The notes beneath the pieces were generated by a model. The model was not told the origin of the DNA. It was given only the letters and a program-made list of their open reading frames with translations, and did not search any database. The position numbers and the translations under genes are program-made. From the NCBI GenBank assembly GCA_016934095.1, contig JAFGTO010000362.1, positions 1 to 15,516 of the forward strand: DNA of 15,516 nucleotides, written 5' to 3'. Positions 1 through 7,412 of the stretch are shown one piece after another. Within the stretch, counting starts at the first letter, position 1; every line of letters starts with the position of its first letter. The DNA is from Candidatus Glassiibacteriota bacterium. Lineage in GTDB: Bacteria; Gemmatimonadota; Glassbacteria; GWA2-58-10.

Positions 1-656
1 GATTAAAGGGAGGACGTAATACGGAGAATTAAAGAGCGAGAAAACGAGGCCATTATTACGTTAGAGCGGGCTGGCCTGCCCACGAAAACGAGTCCACTTA
101 AAATGGGAGAATTTTAAAACCCAATCCCTATATGGAAACTCAAAAATTCCACCAAATTATTACGTTCCGGGACTCCTAATTACATTTCCAAAAATTCCTA
201 TAAATCAGGGTCCGTAACTAAATCCCCCCAAATCGATTTGTCGTATCGAGAGCCTATGAGCCTCTTTTGCAGGCGGTTCTCGAAGGGGGGTCGGGGCTTT
301 GCCTTGCTTCATTTAGTATTTCTTTTTTTCTTTCTGCCGCAGCCTCTGCCCTTCCTTTTTATAAATCCTTTTTTGCTACACCTTTTCCCCTGGGCCTCGG
401 TCCCGATCTTCGATCTTGGTCATACTGCTCACGGCGCAATATCTCCTCATTTTTCACCCCTGCTTTCCAGCAAATATGGTAACGGGCCTGATTCTCCTGT
501 GCTCTGAGCGCAAAACATCCCTCCAGGTATACCACGATACCACGGGAAGTACTGCACTAAAGAAAATCGATTGTAGGGCCTCAGAAAGCTTTGTATTGCA
601 CCGATGCTTTCATTACAGATATCACGAACCATCAGTTAAGGCAGTACTTGTACTAA
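1..656. other. Gene-poor AT-rich segment, probably decayed phage DNA
   Basis: No open frame here looks like a protein. The short frames are low-complexity or broken, lack good ribosome binding sites, and have no recognisable domains. The segment lies downstream of the terminase small subunit, where an intact phage would carry the large terminase, but no such gene is visible. Positions 1-200 hold several short direct repeats (listed separately). Positions about 240-410 are strongly pyrimidine-rich on the plus strand. Composition differs from the GC-rich genes beyond the tRNA. I infer decayed mobile DNA or a noncoding phage control region. Confidence 0.5.
14..198. repeat. Cluster of short direct repeats
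   Basis: Three pairs of exact short repeats interleave here. ATTATTACGTT occurs at 52-62 and 156-166, with a partial inverted copy ACGTAATACG at 14-23. GAAAACGAG occurs at 40-48 and 84-92. CAAAAATTCC occurs at 141-150 and 189-198. Such density in under 200 bases suggests protein-binding sites, for example a packaging site, transposon end or replication region. The identity is not determined. AT-richness makes some chance repeats likely. Confidence 0.4.
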
Positions 657-1292
657 TCAATCATCACTCGCTTTCGATGCCTGCTTGACTGACATTCTGC
701 CGCCTTGCAATATCTCAAACTGGATGCCCTGCGCCATCTCCCCTGCCTCGCTTAATAATGTTGCAAGGTCTTTGCGCTGTTTCGGGTTTGTCCCTGTCTG
801 CCGATCAAGTCCCAGGTGCCGATAACACAGTTGTAGAAGCTGTTCTTTCTTGAAGAATCCGAACTCGAAAACGACTTCCTCATAACTTAGCTTGCCTGTC
901 TGCTTGTTATGATACCTCCGCCTGGTTTGCTTGATCTTCGCTATACCTGCTGCAATTTCATCAGACATTGCGGCGCTCGGTACTATCGCAATGTTCCCCT
1001 GGCTGTCCCAGGAGACATAATTCTTGATGTTTAAAAAAGCCAGCCTGCCGATTTCTTCAAGCACCTTGTTACTGGTAATCTTGGTTCGCTCCGCTTGCTC
1101 TATAGTTAATTCTTCGAGCCTTTTTTGAATCTTATCTTGCTTTAGCAATTTGGATGCGTTAGGACCTGCCGAAGCCGCAGCGGAACTGAATCCGGCCCTC
1201 CTATAAGCTTGAGTGGCGTTAAAATCGACCAATAATTCATGGCAAAATCGCTCTTGACGGGGTGTTAAGCCGTTTATAGTTTGCTTTTTCAT
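657..1292 (-). CDS. Phage terminase small subunit (Terminase_2 family)
   Basis: The product (211 aa) resembles the small terminase subunit of tailed phages, the DNA-recognition part of the genome-packaging motor. The N-terminus carries the family signature: LTPRQERFCHELL at about residues 9-21, then NATQAYRRAGF at 25-35 and a conserved Ala/Ser/Lys stretch (NASKLL) at 45-50, consistent with a DNA-binding helix-turn-helix. The C-terminal half is less conserved. I chose the ATG at 1292 because GGAAG sits five bases upstream; the ATG at 1304 has no ribosome binding site. No large terminase, portal or integrase gene lies in the window, so the gene is either at a prophage edge or a remnant. Base composition is lower in GC than the housekeeping genes, supporting transfer. 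Confidence 0.85.
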   Translation of the reverse strand: MKKQTINGLTPRQERFCHELLVDFNATQAYRRAGFSSAAASAGPNASKLLKQDKIQKRLEELTIEQAERTKITSNKVLEEIGRLAFLNIKNYVSWDSQGNIAIVPSAAMSDEIAAGIAKIKQTRRRYHNKQTGKLSYEEVVFEFGFFKKEQLLQLCYRHLGLDRQTGTNPKQRKDLATLLSEAGEMAQGIQFEILQGGRMSVKQASKASDD

Positions 1293-1384
1293 AATATCTT
1301 CCATTGGATAAGGTGAGTACTAAAGTATGCTCATTGCTTTGCAACTCTGCCTTAATCACCTAATAAACAATCAAAGCATTTTTC

Positions 1385-1417
1385 TTTCCGCTTTATTTCC
1401 GCTTCTAAAAGCGGAAA
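1385..1417. repeat. Three copies of TTTCCGCTT, two direct and one inverted
   Basis: TTTCCGCTT occurs at 1385-1393 and 1396-1404, an 11-base period, about one helical turn. An inverted copy AAGCGGAAA lies at 1409-1417. The last two form a perfect 9-bp inverted repeat with a four-base gap (CTAA). There is no T-run beside it on either strand strong enough for a terminator. The arrangement fits a protein-binding operator or recombinase/excisionase arm sites upstream of the terminase gene. That role is inferred. Confidence 0.55.
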
Positions 1418-1427
1418 ACTGCTGATT

Positions 1428-1445
1428 ATTGCAGACAATTGCAGA
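1428..1445. repeat. Tandem ATTGCAGA pair, 10-base period
   Basis: ATTGCAGA occurs at 1428-1435 and again at 1438-1445, exactly one helical turn apart. It lies between the TTTCCGCTT repeats and the tRNA terminator. Like its neighbours it may be a site for a phage DNA-binding protein. Confidence 0.4.
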
Positions 1446-1450
1446 TTGAG

Positions 1451-1500
1451 ATTTAAAAACAAAACGCCGCATCCCCTTGATTATCAAGAGAATACGGCGC
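1451..1500 (-). terminator. Intrinsic terminator of tRNA-Met
   Basis: Read on the minus strand, 1500-1465 forms a stem of about 16 bp with several G-U pairs (GCGCCGTATTCTCTTGA against TCAAGGGGATGCGGCG) around a three-base TAA loop. It is followed by TTTTGTTTTT. It starts seven bases after the tRNA CCA end. Confidence 0.8.
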
Positions 1501-1506
1501 TATATC

Positions 1507-1583
1507 TGGTAGCGGAGGAGGGATTCGAACCCCCGACACGTGGATTATGATTCCACTGCTCTAACCAACTGAGCTACTCCGCC
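1507..1583 (-). tRNA. tRNA-Met (anticodon CAU), elongator type
   Basis: The 77-nt gene includes an encoded CCA. It shows a 7-bp acceptor stem opening GGCGGAG and closing CTCCGCT (G1-U72 wobble), D-arm AGCTCAGTTGGTTAGAGCA, a 5-bp anticodon stem GTGGA/TCCAC around loop ATCATAA with anticodon CAT, and a T-arm containing GGTTCGAAT. The lack of three G-C pairs at the end of the anticodon stem and the paired 1-72 position argue against initiator tRNA. A lysidine-modified tRNA-Ile(CAU) cannot be fully excluded from sequence alone, but the body closely matches bacterial elongator tRNA-Met. Its 3' end faces the phage-like segment, the usual orientation for integration. Confidence 0.95.
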
Positions 1584-1618
1584 TTTTTTTCTGGGATGGC
1601 TTGCCCTTAAGTCCCCCA

Positions 1619-1647
1619 AAGTTATTTATTCTGGATGGTTATGTCAA
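1619..1647 (-). promoter_or_regulatory. Sigma-70-type promoter for tRNA-Met
   Basis: On the minus strand a consensus -35 TTGACA (1647-1642) and -10 TAACTT (1624-1619, three of six) are separated by 17 bp. The expected start near 1612 is about 28 bases before the mature tRNA 5' end. Confidence 0.6.
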
Positions 1648-1656
1648 TATTATTCT

Positions 1657-1685
1657 TTGCCGGGGCGGCCCGGCCGTGCTATATT
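1657..1685 (+). promoter_or_regulatory. Candidate promoter for yigZ-lon
   Basis: The -35 TTGCCG (1657-1662) and -10 TATATT (1680-1685, five of six) are 17 bp apart, and a TG sits ahead of the -10 (TGCTATATT, extended -10). It is divergent from and close to the tRNA promoter. The predicted leader before the yigZ start is about 75 bases. Confidence 0.45.
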
Positions 1686-1767
1686 GGCGGCAGCGTCCCT
1701 GCAAACGGGCCGGGCGGCTCGAGCGCCCTGCCCGGCCGGAAAACCACCCGAAACACGGAGCCGGGCC

Positions 1768-2406
1768 ATGCAGATCCCGGAAGAAGACCTGGTAACCACT
1801 GTGGCAGGCCCCGGGGCGGCCGAGACCAGGGTCAAAGGCAGCCGCTTCCTGGCAGTGGCAGAGGCTGCCCCTGAGCGCGGGGACGCCGGAAAAATTGTCC
1901 GCCGGGAGGAGAAAAAATATCACGATGCCGCCCACCACTGCTGGGCCTGGCGGGCCCTGGCCGGGCCGCAGGAGCAGTTCTACGATGACGACGGGGAGCC
2001 GGCAGGCACCGCCGGGGCGCCTATCCTGCAGGCTGTCGAGCGCGCCGGGCTCTGCGGCGTGGTGGTGGTGGTGACCCGCTATTTCGGCGGCGTCAAGCTC
2101 GGTACGGGCGGGCTGGCCAGGGCTTACGGCGAAGCTGCCGGCCTGGCCCTGGAGGCAGCCGGGCTGCGCCACGGCATGATCGCCCGCGAACTCGAGCTCA
2201 GTTTCGATTACCCCCTCACCGGGCGGATCACCCGCCTGGTCGAATCCTTCCCTGCCGTGGTGGTCTCCCGCCGCTTCGAGGCAAGGGTCGGTCTGAATAT
2301 TGCAGTAGCTCTCAGCAGGGCCGACTCCCTGGCCGGCAGCCTGACCGAAGCGGCCGCCGGCAAGATCGGTATCGCCTTACTGGGAGCCGGGCCGGTTTTC
2401 CCCTGA
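1768..2406 (+). CDS. yigZ: YigZ/IMPACT family protein (UPF0029)
   Basis: This is a 212-aa member of the YigZ/IMPACT family, close to the roughly 205 aa usual for bacterial members. The N-terminal UPF0029 domain is clear: KGSRF at 23-27, YHDAAHHCWAW at 51-61, DDGEPAGTAG at 74-83 and RYFGGVKLGTGGL at 104-116. The C-terminal third (about 140-210) matches the position of the ferredoxin-like DUF1949 domain. The biochemical role of bacterial YigZ is unsettled; eukaryotic IMPACT is a translation-stress regulator. I chose the ATG at 1768 because GGAG lies seven to eight bases upstream and the conserved domain begins soon after. The 37 residues that would precede it from an upstream start are Arg/Pro/Ala-rich and not family-like. 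The gene ends 35 bases before lon, so co-transcription is likely. Confidence 0.9.
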   Translation: MQIPEEDLVTTVAGPGAAETRVKGSRFLAVAEAAPERGDAGKIVRREEKKYHDAAHHCWAWRALAGPQEQFYDDDGEPAGTAGAPILQAVERAGLCGVVVVVTRYFGGVKLGTGGLARAYGEAAGLALEAAGLRHGMIARELELSFDYPLTGRITRLVESFPAVVVSRRFEARVGLNIAVALSRADSLAGSLTEAAAGKIGIALLGAGPVFP

Positions 2407-2441
2407 AACCGAAAACTATCTTCAGACCAGGACCTCTGCCC

Positions 2442-4874
2442 ATGAAAACAGCCGCCGGACCGGATGACCGGGCCGTCTCGCCGCAAGAGTTGCCCGAGTC
2501 CCTGCCCATGCTGCCGATCCCGGACGTGGTGGTGTTCCCCAACGTGGTAGTGCCGGTGGTAGTGGCAGATGGGGCGTTCGACGAGCTGATGGAGAGGACT
2601 TTTTCCGAGCGGCAGCTCGTGGTGCTGGCCTACCCGCGTAATGACTGCGCCAGGAGTGCCAAGGACTCTCAGCGCTTCCTTTCCACCGGCACCCTGGGCC
2701 GCATCCTCAAGATGCTGCGCATGCAGGACTCCACGGTGCGCCTGCTGATCCAGGGCCTGGAGAGAGTGCGCTGCCGCCAGGTGCGGCCCGCAGGAAAGCT
2801 CTACCTCTGCAAGCCGGAGCCGGTGGCCAGGCGCTCCCCCCCGGAGGCGCAGCTCGCCACGCTCAAGCGCAGTATCATGCTGATCTTCCGCGAGATCATC
2901 GCCCTGAACCCCAACCTGACCAACGACCTGCGCGAGGCCGCCGAGAAAATCGAGTCCGCCGGCGAGCTGGCCGATTTCGTGGCCTCGAACCTCGAGTTGC
3001 CCCTGGAGGAGAAAAAACAGATTTTCACCGCGGTCGAGGATGCCACCCGGGCCAAGCTGGTGGCCGACCTGCTGATGCGCGAGCGCAACCTGCTGGAGCT
3101 GGGCAAGCACATCCAGTCCAAGGTCAAGACCGAGCTGGACAAGGACCAGCGTGAATACTACCTGCGCGAGCAGCTCAAGGTGATCCGCCAGGAGCTGGGA
3201 GAGGATGACCCCCAGCGGGCCGAGCTGGAGACCCTGGAGCGGGCGGTGGCCCAGGCCGAGATGTCGGCGGAGGCGCGCGAGATGGCCGAGCGCGAGCTCT
3301 CCCGCCTGCGGGGGATGTCGCCCTCCGCCAGCGAATACCATGTCTCGCGCACCTATCTCGACTGGCTGATCAACCTGCCCTGGTCCAACGGCTGCCCGGA
3401 CCGCCTGGACATCGAGCAGGCCCGCCGCATCCTGGACAGCGACCATTTCGGCCTGGAGGAAGTCAAGGAGCGGATCGTGGAATACCTGGCGGTGCGCCAG
3501 CTCAAGCAGGACAGCAAGGGGCCCATCCTCTGCTTTGTCGGGCCCCCTGGAGTGGGCAAGACCTCGCTGGGCAAGTCGATCGCCCATGCCCTGGGCCGCA
3601 AGTTCTGCAGGATGGCCCTGGGCGGCATCCAGGACGAGGCGGAGATCCGCGGGCACCGCAGGACATACATCGGCTCGATGCCGGGCCGCCTGATCCAGCA
3701 ATTGCGCAAGGTCGGCACCAACAACCCGGTGATGATGCTGGACGAAGTGGACAAGCTGGGGAGCAACGGCAGGACCGACCCATCGAGCGCCCTGCTCGAG
3801 GTGCTGGACCCGGAGCAGAACGCTTTCTTCTCCGACCACTACCTCGAAGTTACTTTCGACCTCTCGAAAGTATTTTTCATTGCCACCGCCAACCTGATCC
3901 ACCAGGTCCCGCCCGCGCTGCGCGACCGGCTGGAGACCATAGAGATCGCAGGCTACACCTCGCTGGACAAGCTGCAGATAGCCCGCAGGCACATCCTGCC
4001 GCGCCAGCTCGAGGAGTGCGGGCTGAAATCCAGGCAGCTCAGGGTTTCCGACCCGGCGATCTCCGAGATAATCAACTACTACACCCGCGAGGCCGGGGTG
4101 AGGGCGCTGGAGCGGGAGATCGCCTCGGTGGCCCGCAAGACCGCCCTGCGCCTGCTGCGCAACGACCCCAGGCCCACGGTCCGCCCCGGGGACCTGGCCG
4201 ATTACCTGGGCCCGCGCAAGTTAATGCCCGAGACCGCCGGCCGCCGGCCGGAAGTGGGAGTGGCCACGGCCCTGGCCTGGACCTCTTTCGGCGGCGAGAT
4301 CCTTTTTGTCGAGGCCCTGATGATGCCCGGCGGCAAACAGCTCGAGCTCACCGGGCAGTTGGGAGAAGTCATGAAAGAGTCCGCCCTGGCGTCCCACAGC
4401 TTCCTCAGGGCCAACTCGCGCCGCCTCGGCATCGACCCGGAGCTTTTCGCCAACTGCGACATCCACCTGCACGTGCCCTCCGGCGCCACCCCCAAGGACG
4501 GTCCCTCCGCGGGCGTGGCCCTGGTGGCGGCCATGGCCAGCCTGTTCAGCTCCAGGCCCGTGCGGCACGAGGCGGCGATGACCGGCGAGATCACCCTGCA
4601 CGGCAAGGTGCTGCCGGTCGGAGGCATCAAAGAAAAAATCCTCGCCGCCCACCGCGCCGGAATCACCCAGGTGATCCTGCCCGTAGAAAACAAAAAAGAC
4701 TTGTACAACCTGCCGGAAGAAGTCTCCGGCCAGCTCGACTTCCACTTCGTCAAGCACATCGATGAGGTCCTCGAAGCCGTCCTGCTGAGCGTGAGAAGCG
4801 CTCCTGGAAGCAGCGGCGACACCCTGGCGGCGGGCCCCCGGAAAAACCTCCCGGGCCTGCCATCTTTCCATTGA
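2442..4874 (+). CDS. lon: ATP-dependent protease La (LonA)
   Basis: This 810-aa cytoplasmic AAA+ serine protease degrades misfolded and regulatory proteins. It is slightly longer than the E. coli enzyme (784 aa). The domains run in order: N-terminal Lon substrate-binding domain (about 20-210, starting LPMLPIPDVVVFP), coiled region (about 215-300), AAA+ module with Walker A GPPGVGKT (367-374, Lys373) and Walker B MMLDEVDK (Asp434/Glu435), then the protease domain. The Ser-Lys dyad is intact: Ser689 in PKDGPSAG and Lys730 in GGIKEK. There is no membrane insertion, so it is LonA rather than LonB. The ATG at 2442 has AGGA about nine bases upstream. It follows yigZ closely. The stop codon overlaps the -35 box of the next promoter. 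I see no HrcA/CIRCE or sigma-32 heat-shock element upstream of yigZ. Confidence 0.97.
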   Translation: MKTAAGPDDRAVSPQELPESLPMLPIPDVVVFPNVVVPVVVADGAFDELMERTFSERQLVVLAYPRNDCARSAKDSQRFLSTGTLGRILKMLRMQDSTVRLLIQGLERVRCRQVRPAGKLYLCKPEPVARRSPPEAQLATLKRSIMLIFREIIALNPNLTNDLREAAEKIESAGELADFVASNLELPLEEKKQIFTAVEDATRAKLVADLLMRERNLLELGKHIQSKVKTELDKDQREYYLREQLKVIRQELGEDDPQRAELETLERAVAQAEMSAEAREMAERELSRLRGMSPSASEYHVSRTYLDWLINLPWSNGCPDRLDIEQARRILDSDHFGLEEVKERIVEYLAVRQLKQDSKGPILCFVGPPGVGKTSLGKSIAHALGRKFCRMALGGIQDEAEIRGHRRTYIGSMPGRLIQQLRKVGTNNPVMMLDEVDKLGSNGRTDPSSALLEVLDPEQNAFFSDHYLEVTFDLSKVFFIATANLIHQVPPALRDRLETIEIAGYTSLDKLQIARRHILPRQLEECGLKSRQLRVSDPAISEIINYYTREAGVRALEREIASVARKTALRLLRNDPRPTVRPGDLADYLGPRKLMPETAGRRPEVGVATALAWTSFGGEILFVEALMMPGGKQLELTGQLGEVMKESALASHSFLRANSRRLGIDPELFANCDIHLHVPSGATPKDGPSAGVALVAAMASLFSSRPVRHEAAMTGEITLHGKVLPVGGIKEKILAAHRAGITQVILPVENKKDLYNLPEEVSGQLDFHFVKHIDEVLEAVLLSVRSAPGSSGDTLAAGPRKNLPGLPSFH

Positions 4875-4899
4875 CAACTGAGGGTTTTTCCCCTAATAT
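4871..4899 (+). promoter_or_regulatory. Promoter overlapping the lon stop codon
   Basis: A consensus -35 TTGACA (4871-4876) is followed after exactly 17 bp by TAATAT (4894-4899, four of six). The TGA stop of lon (4872-4874) lies inside the -35 box. The spacer holds a short AGGG/CCCT inverted repeat around a T-run. Predicted initiation near 4906 gives a leader of about 63 bases for the Minf_1886 gene. Confidence 0.6.
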
Positions 4900-4968
4900 T
4901 ATCAGTGTGGTTTACTATTTAAAGCTTGATTTACCGGCAGCTTAACAGTTTTCAAGTTTTGAGCGATA

Positions 4969-5349
4969 ATGTGGGATTTACCCCAAAAAAACAAGCCCCT
5001 GCAGGAGGTCCTCGACGAGGACCCCCGTTTCTCCTCCGAGGCGTATAGTTTCATCCTGGACACCCTGAGGGAGGTGATCGAGGGCCTGCAGGAGGCCCGC
5101 CACGTTACCGGCCAGGAGCTGAGCGAGGGCTGCCGCCGCCGGGCCCTCGAGCTCTACGGGCCGCTGGCCCGCTCCGTGCTCGAATACTGGGGTATCAAGA
5201 CCACAGCCGATTTCGGCGAGATCGTTTTCAACCTGATAAAAGCCAGGCAGCTCACCAAGACCGAAGCCGACAGCAAGGAAGACTTCCGCAACGTCTACGA
5301 TTTCGAGGAAGCTTTCGACAGGCAGTACCCCTGGGGCAAGGTTACCTGA
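4969..5349 (+). CDS. Minf_1886-family protein, function unknown
   Basis: This 126-aa soluble protein matches, from memory of the family, the uncharacterised Minf_1886 group (TIGR04138), known mainly from Planctomycetes, Verrucomicrobia and relatives. The characteristic blocks are present: HVTGQEL at 45-51, LEYWGIKTTADFGEIVFN at 71-88, DSKEDF at 101-106 and YDFEEAF at 110-116. It has no signal peptide, membrane segment or catalytic motif I can recognise, and no function is established. The ATG start has only a weak upstream GAG as ribosome binding site. It appears to have its own promoter over the lon stop and sits 165 bases before mdh. Co-transcription with the mdh-fumarase genes is possible, as no terminator intervenes. 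Confidence 0.85.
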   Translation: MWDLPQKNKPLQEVLDEDPRFSSEAYSFILDTLREVIEGLQEARHVTGQELSEGCRRRALELYGPLARSVLEYWGIKTTADFGEIVFNLIKARQLTKTEADSKEDFRNVYDFEEAFDRQYPWGKVT

Positions 5350-5514
5350 GCCCCGCCCGCCCCGTGCCGAACATTCCCCGACGATAGCTGACCAGTCCTA
5401 TTCCAAACAAAATCTTGCGTTTTTCCGGCCTCCGCTCTACTTTATCTGCCACAGCGGTTTCTTTCTCCTCTTCAACCTCGCTCGGGCCTTTCGCTACTCA
5501 ACAGGGAGATTTCC

Positions 5515-6438
5515 ATGAAGATTTCCGTCATCGGGGCCGGTAATGTCGGCGCGACCACTGCCTGCAAACTGGCAGAGAAGGACCTGGCCAATGAGGTCGT
5601 ACTGGTAGACATAATCGAGGGCATACCCCAGGGCAAGGCCCTCGACCTGTGGGAGTCCGCACCTGTGGAGGGTTACGACACCCTCTGCACCGGCAGCAAC
5701 AGTTACGAGGAGACCGCAGGCAGCGACATCGTGGTGGTCACCGCCGGGCTGGCGCGCAAACCCGGCATGAGCCGCGACGACCTGCTGGAGGCCAACACCA
5801 AGATAGTGCAGAGCGTGGCCGAAAACCTCCGCAGCAAGAGTCCGGATGCGGTTATCATCGTGGTTTCCAACCCGCTGGACGTCATGACCTACGTTACCTG
5901 GAAAGTAACCGGCTTCCCCTCCGAGCGGGTCTTCGGCATGGCCGGCATCCTGGACACGGCGCGCTTCCGCTCTTTCATCGCCCTGGCCCTCGGGGTCTCC
6001 GTGCGGGACATCTCCGCCATGGTGCTGGGCGGCCACGGCGATTCGATGGTGCCCCTGCCCCGCTATACCACCGTGGCCGGCGTGCCCCTGGCCGAGCTGA
6101 TGGACGCGCAGACTATCGAGCAGATTATCCAGCGCACCCGGGATGGAGGGGCCGAGATAGTGAAACACCTCAAGACCGGCAGCGCCTATTACGCCCCGGC
6201 GGCGGCAGCGGTCGAGATGGTCGAGGCGGTGATCAAGGACAACAAGCGGATCCTGCCCTGTTCCTGTTACCTGCAGGGCCAGTACGGCCTGAGCGATGTC
6301 TACGTAGGTGTTCCCGCCAAGCTGGGCCGCAAGGGAGTCGAGATGATTTTCGAGCTGAACCTCAGCGCAGAGGAGCAGGCAGCACTGCGCAAATCCGCCG
6401 AGGACGTGAAGAGCAATATCGCCAAGCTGAAGTTATAA
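5515..6438 (+). CDS. mdh: Malate dehydrogenase (LDH-like type)
   Basis: This 307-aa NAD-dependent enzyme oxidises malate to oxaloacetate in the TCA cycle. The Rossmann motif GAGNVG is at 7-12 with Asp32 placed to bind the NAD ribose. The substrate loop has ARKPGMSRDDL (80-90) with Arg81 and Arg87; an Arg at 81 rather than Gln marks malate over lactate specificity. Asn119, the LDTAR block (146-150, Asp147 and Arg150) and the catalytic GGHGDSMVPL (172-181, His174) are all present. Length fits the tetrameric LDH-like MDH group. AGGGAG sits about six bases before the ATG. Upstream, TTGCGT (5415-5420) with TACTTT (5438-5443) at 17 bp could be a weak promoter, poorly supported. The fumarase genes follow 25 bases later. 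Confidence 0.96.
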   Translation: MKISVIGAGNVGATTACKLAEKDLANEVVLVDIIEGIPQGKALDLWESAPVEGYDTLCTGSNSYEETAGSDIVVVTAGLARKPGMSRDDLLEANTKIVQSVAENLRSKSPDAVIIVVSNPLDVMTYVTWKVTGFPSERVFGMAGILDTARFRSFIALALGVSVRDISAMVLGGHGDSMVPLPRYTTVAGVPLAELMDAQTIEQIIQRTRDGGAEIVKHLKTGSAYYAPAAAAVEMVEAVIKDNKRILPCSCYLQGQYGLSDVYVGVPAKLGRKGVEMIFELNLSAEEQAALRKSAEDVKSNIAKLKL

Positions 6439-6463
6439 CCGCGTGTGCCATGGAGGTAGAGGC

Positions 6464-7309
6464 GTGAAAACGATCGAGCTCCAGCAGGTGTCCGAAAAGG
6501 TCAAATACCTTTGCCAGCAGGCCAATACGGTCCTCGGAGAAGATGTTATCGCCGCGCTCGAGAAGTTTCGCCGGGATGAGGAGTCGCCCACCGGCCGGGA
6601 AATCCTGGACCAGATACTGGAGAACGCCAGGGTGGCCGAGGAACAGAACGCGCCCCTTTGCCAGGACACCGGGTTCGCAGTGTTCTTTGTCGAGATGGGC
6701 AGGGACCTGCTGCTGACCGGTGAGGGCACCCTGGAAGATGCGATCAACCGGGGCGTGGCACAGGGCTATACCGAGGGATACCTGAGAAAATCGATTGTCG
6801 GCGACCCCCTGGAGCGTAAAAATACCGGGGACAACACCCCGGCCGTGGTTCACCTGAAACAGGTGCCGGGCGAGGGCCTGGCTATCACTTTCGCCCCCAA
6901 GGGCGGCGGCAGCGAAAACATGAGCCGGCTGGCCATGCTGAAACCCTCGGATGGGCTGGAGGGGGTGAAGAATTTCGTGGTCGAGAGCGTAAAAATAGCC
7001 GGGGCCAACCCCTGCCCCCCGATAATTGTCGGTGTCGGCATCGGCGGGACTTTCGAACACTGCGCTTACCAGGCCAAGAAATCCCTCTTGCGCGAGCTGG
7101 GCAGCCGCCACCCCGAGCCTTTCTACAGCAGCCTGGAGGATGAGCTGCTGGAGCTGGTCAATGCCACCGGGATCGGCCCGCAGGGACTGGGCGGACGGAC
7201 AACCGCCCTGGCGGTGCATGTCGAGGCGCACCCCTGCCACATCGCCAGCCTGCCGGTTGCGGTGAACATGCAGTGCCACTCGGCCAGGCACCTGACAGCC
7301 ACCTGGTGA
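6464..7309 (+). CDS. Class I fumarate hydratase, alpha subunit (4Fe-4S)
   Basis: This 281-aa protein is the N-terminal half-equivalent of oxygen-sensitive class I fumarase (PF05681), which hydrates fumarate to malate with the beta subunit encoded next. Conserved blocks include APLCQDTGF (63-71, Cys66), NTGDNTPAVVH (120-130), PKGGGSENMS (145-154), NPCPPIIVGVGIGG (182-195, Cys184) and PVAVNMQCHSAR (264-275, Cys271). Cys66, Cys184 and Cys271 are the likely cluster ligands, the third by inference. The GTG at 6464 is chosen because GGAGGT lies six bases upstream; an earlier in-frame GTG at 6443 would place that site inside the gene. Homologous L-tartrate dehydratase (TtdA) cannot be excluded by motif alone, but the adjacent mdh favours fumarase. 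Confidence 0.93.
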   Translation: MKTIELQQVSEKVKYLCQQANTVLGEDVIAALEKFRRDEESPTGREILDQILENARVAEEQNAPLCQDTGFAVFFVEMGRDLLLTGEGTLEDAINRGVAQGYTEGYLRKSIVGDPLERKNTGDNTPAVVHLKQVPGEGLAITFAPKGGGSENMSRLAMLKPSDGLEGVKNFVVESVKIAGANPCPPIIVGVGIGGTFEHCAYQAKKSLLRELGSRHPEPFYSSLEDELLELVNATGIGPQGLGGRTTALAVHVEAHPCHIASLPVAVNMQCHSARHLTATW

Positions 7310-7344
7310 GCCTGCCGCCGGGACCTTTCGGCTGTCAAGGGCTG

Positions 7345-7412
7345 CTCATTGATCTTCTCTCAATGAGACCCAGGGCGGATCCGCGCAGCATTTGAACGTT
7401 GAGCATCCAACG
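7345..7412 (+). promoter_or_regulatory. Two intercistronic hairpins between fumarase subunits
   Basis: The 118-base gap holds a perfect 8-bp stem, CTCATTGA (7345-7352) with TCAATGAG (7360-7367), around loop TCTTCTC. A second 5-bp stem, CGTTG (7397-7401) with CAACG (7408-7412), has its 3' arm touching the GGGAG (7412-7416) upstream of the beta-subunit start. No T-run follows either, so they are not terminators. An mRNA processing, stability or translation-control role is inferred. Confidence 0.5.

Noticed and set aside
238..507. Open frame with Phe/Leu/Pro-rich translation on the plus strand
   Set aside because: The translation is low-complexity from a pyrimidine-rich tract, has a TTG start, no ribosome binding site and no recognisable family.
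447..632. 61-codon minus-strand frame just after the terminase gene
   Set aside because: It could be a decayed phage gene, but there is no family match or ribosome binding site, and stop codons interrupt all frames beyond it. Left as unassigned.
1..1506. A second copy of the tRNA-Met 3' end as an attachment-site repeat
   Set aside because: I looked for the T-arm/acceptor sequence in the left segment and did not find one. Any partner site must lie outside the window.
2208..3992. Very long open frame (594 codons) on the minus strand opposite yigZ and lon
   Set aside because: It is antisense to clear lon domains with an intact active site. Long antisense frames are expected in GC-rich genes, and the translation is Gln/His/Leu/Gly-rich with no domain.
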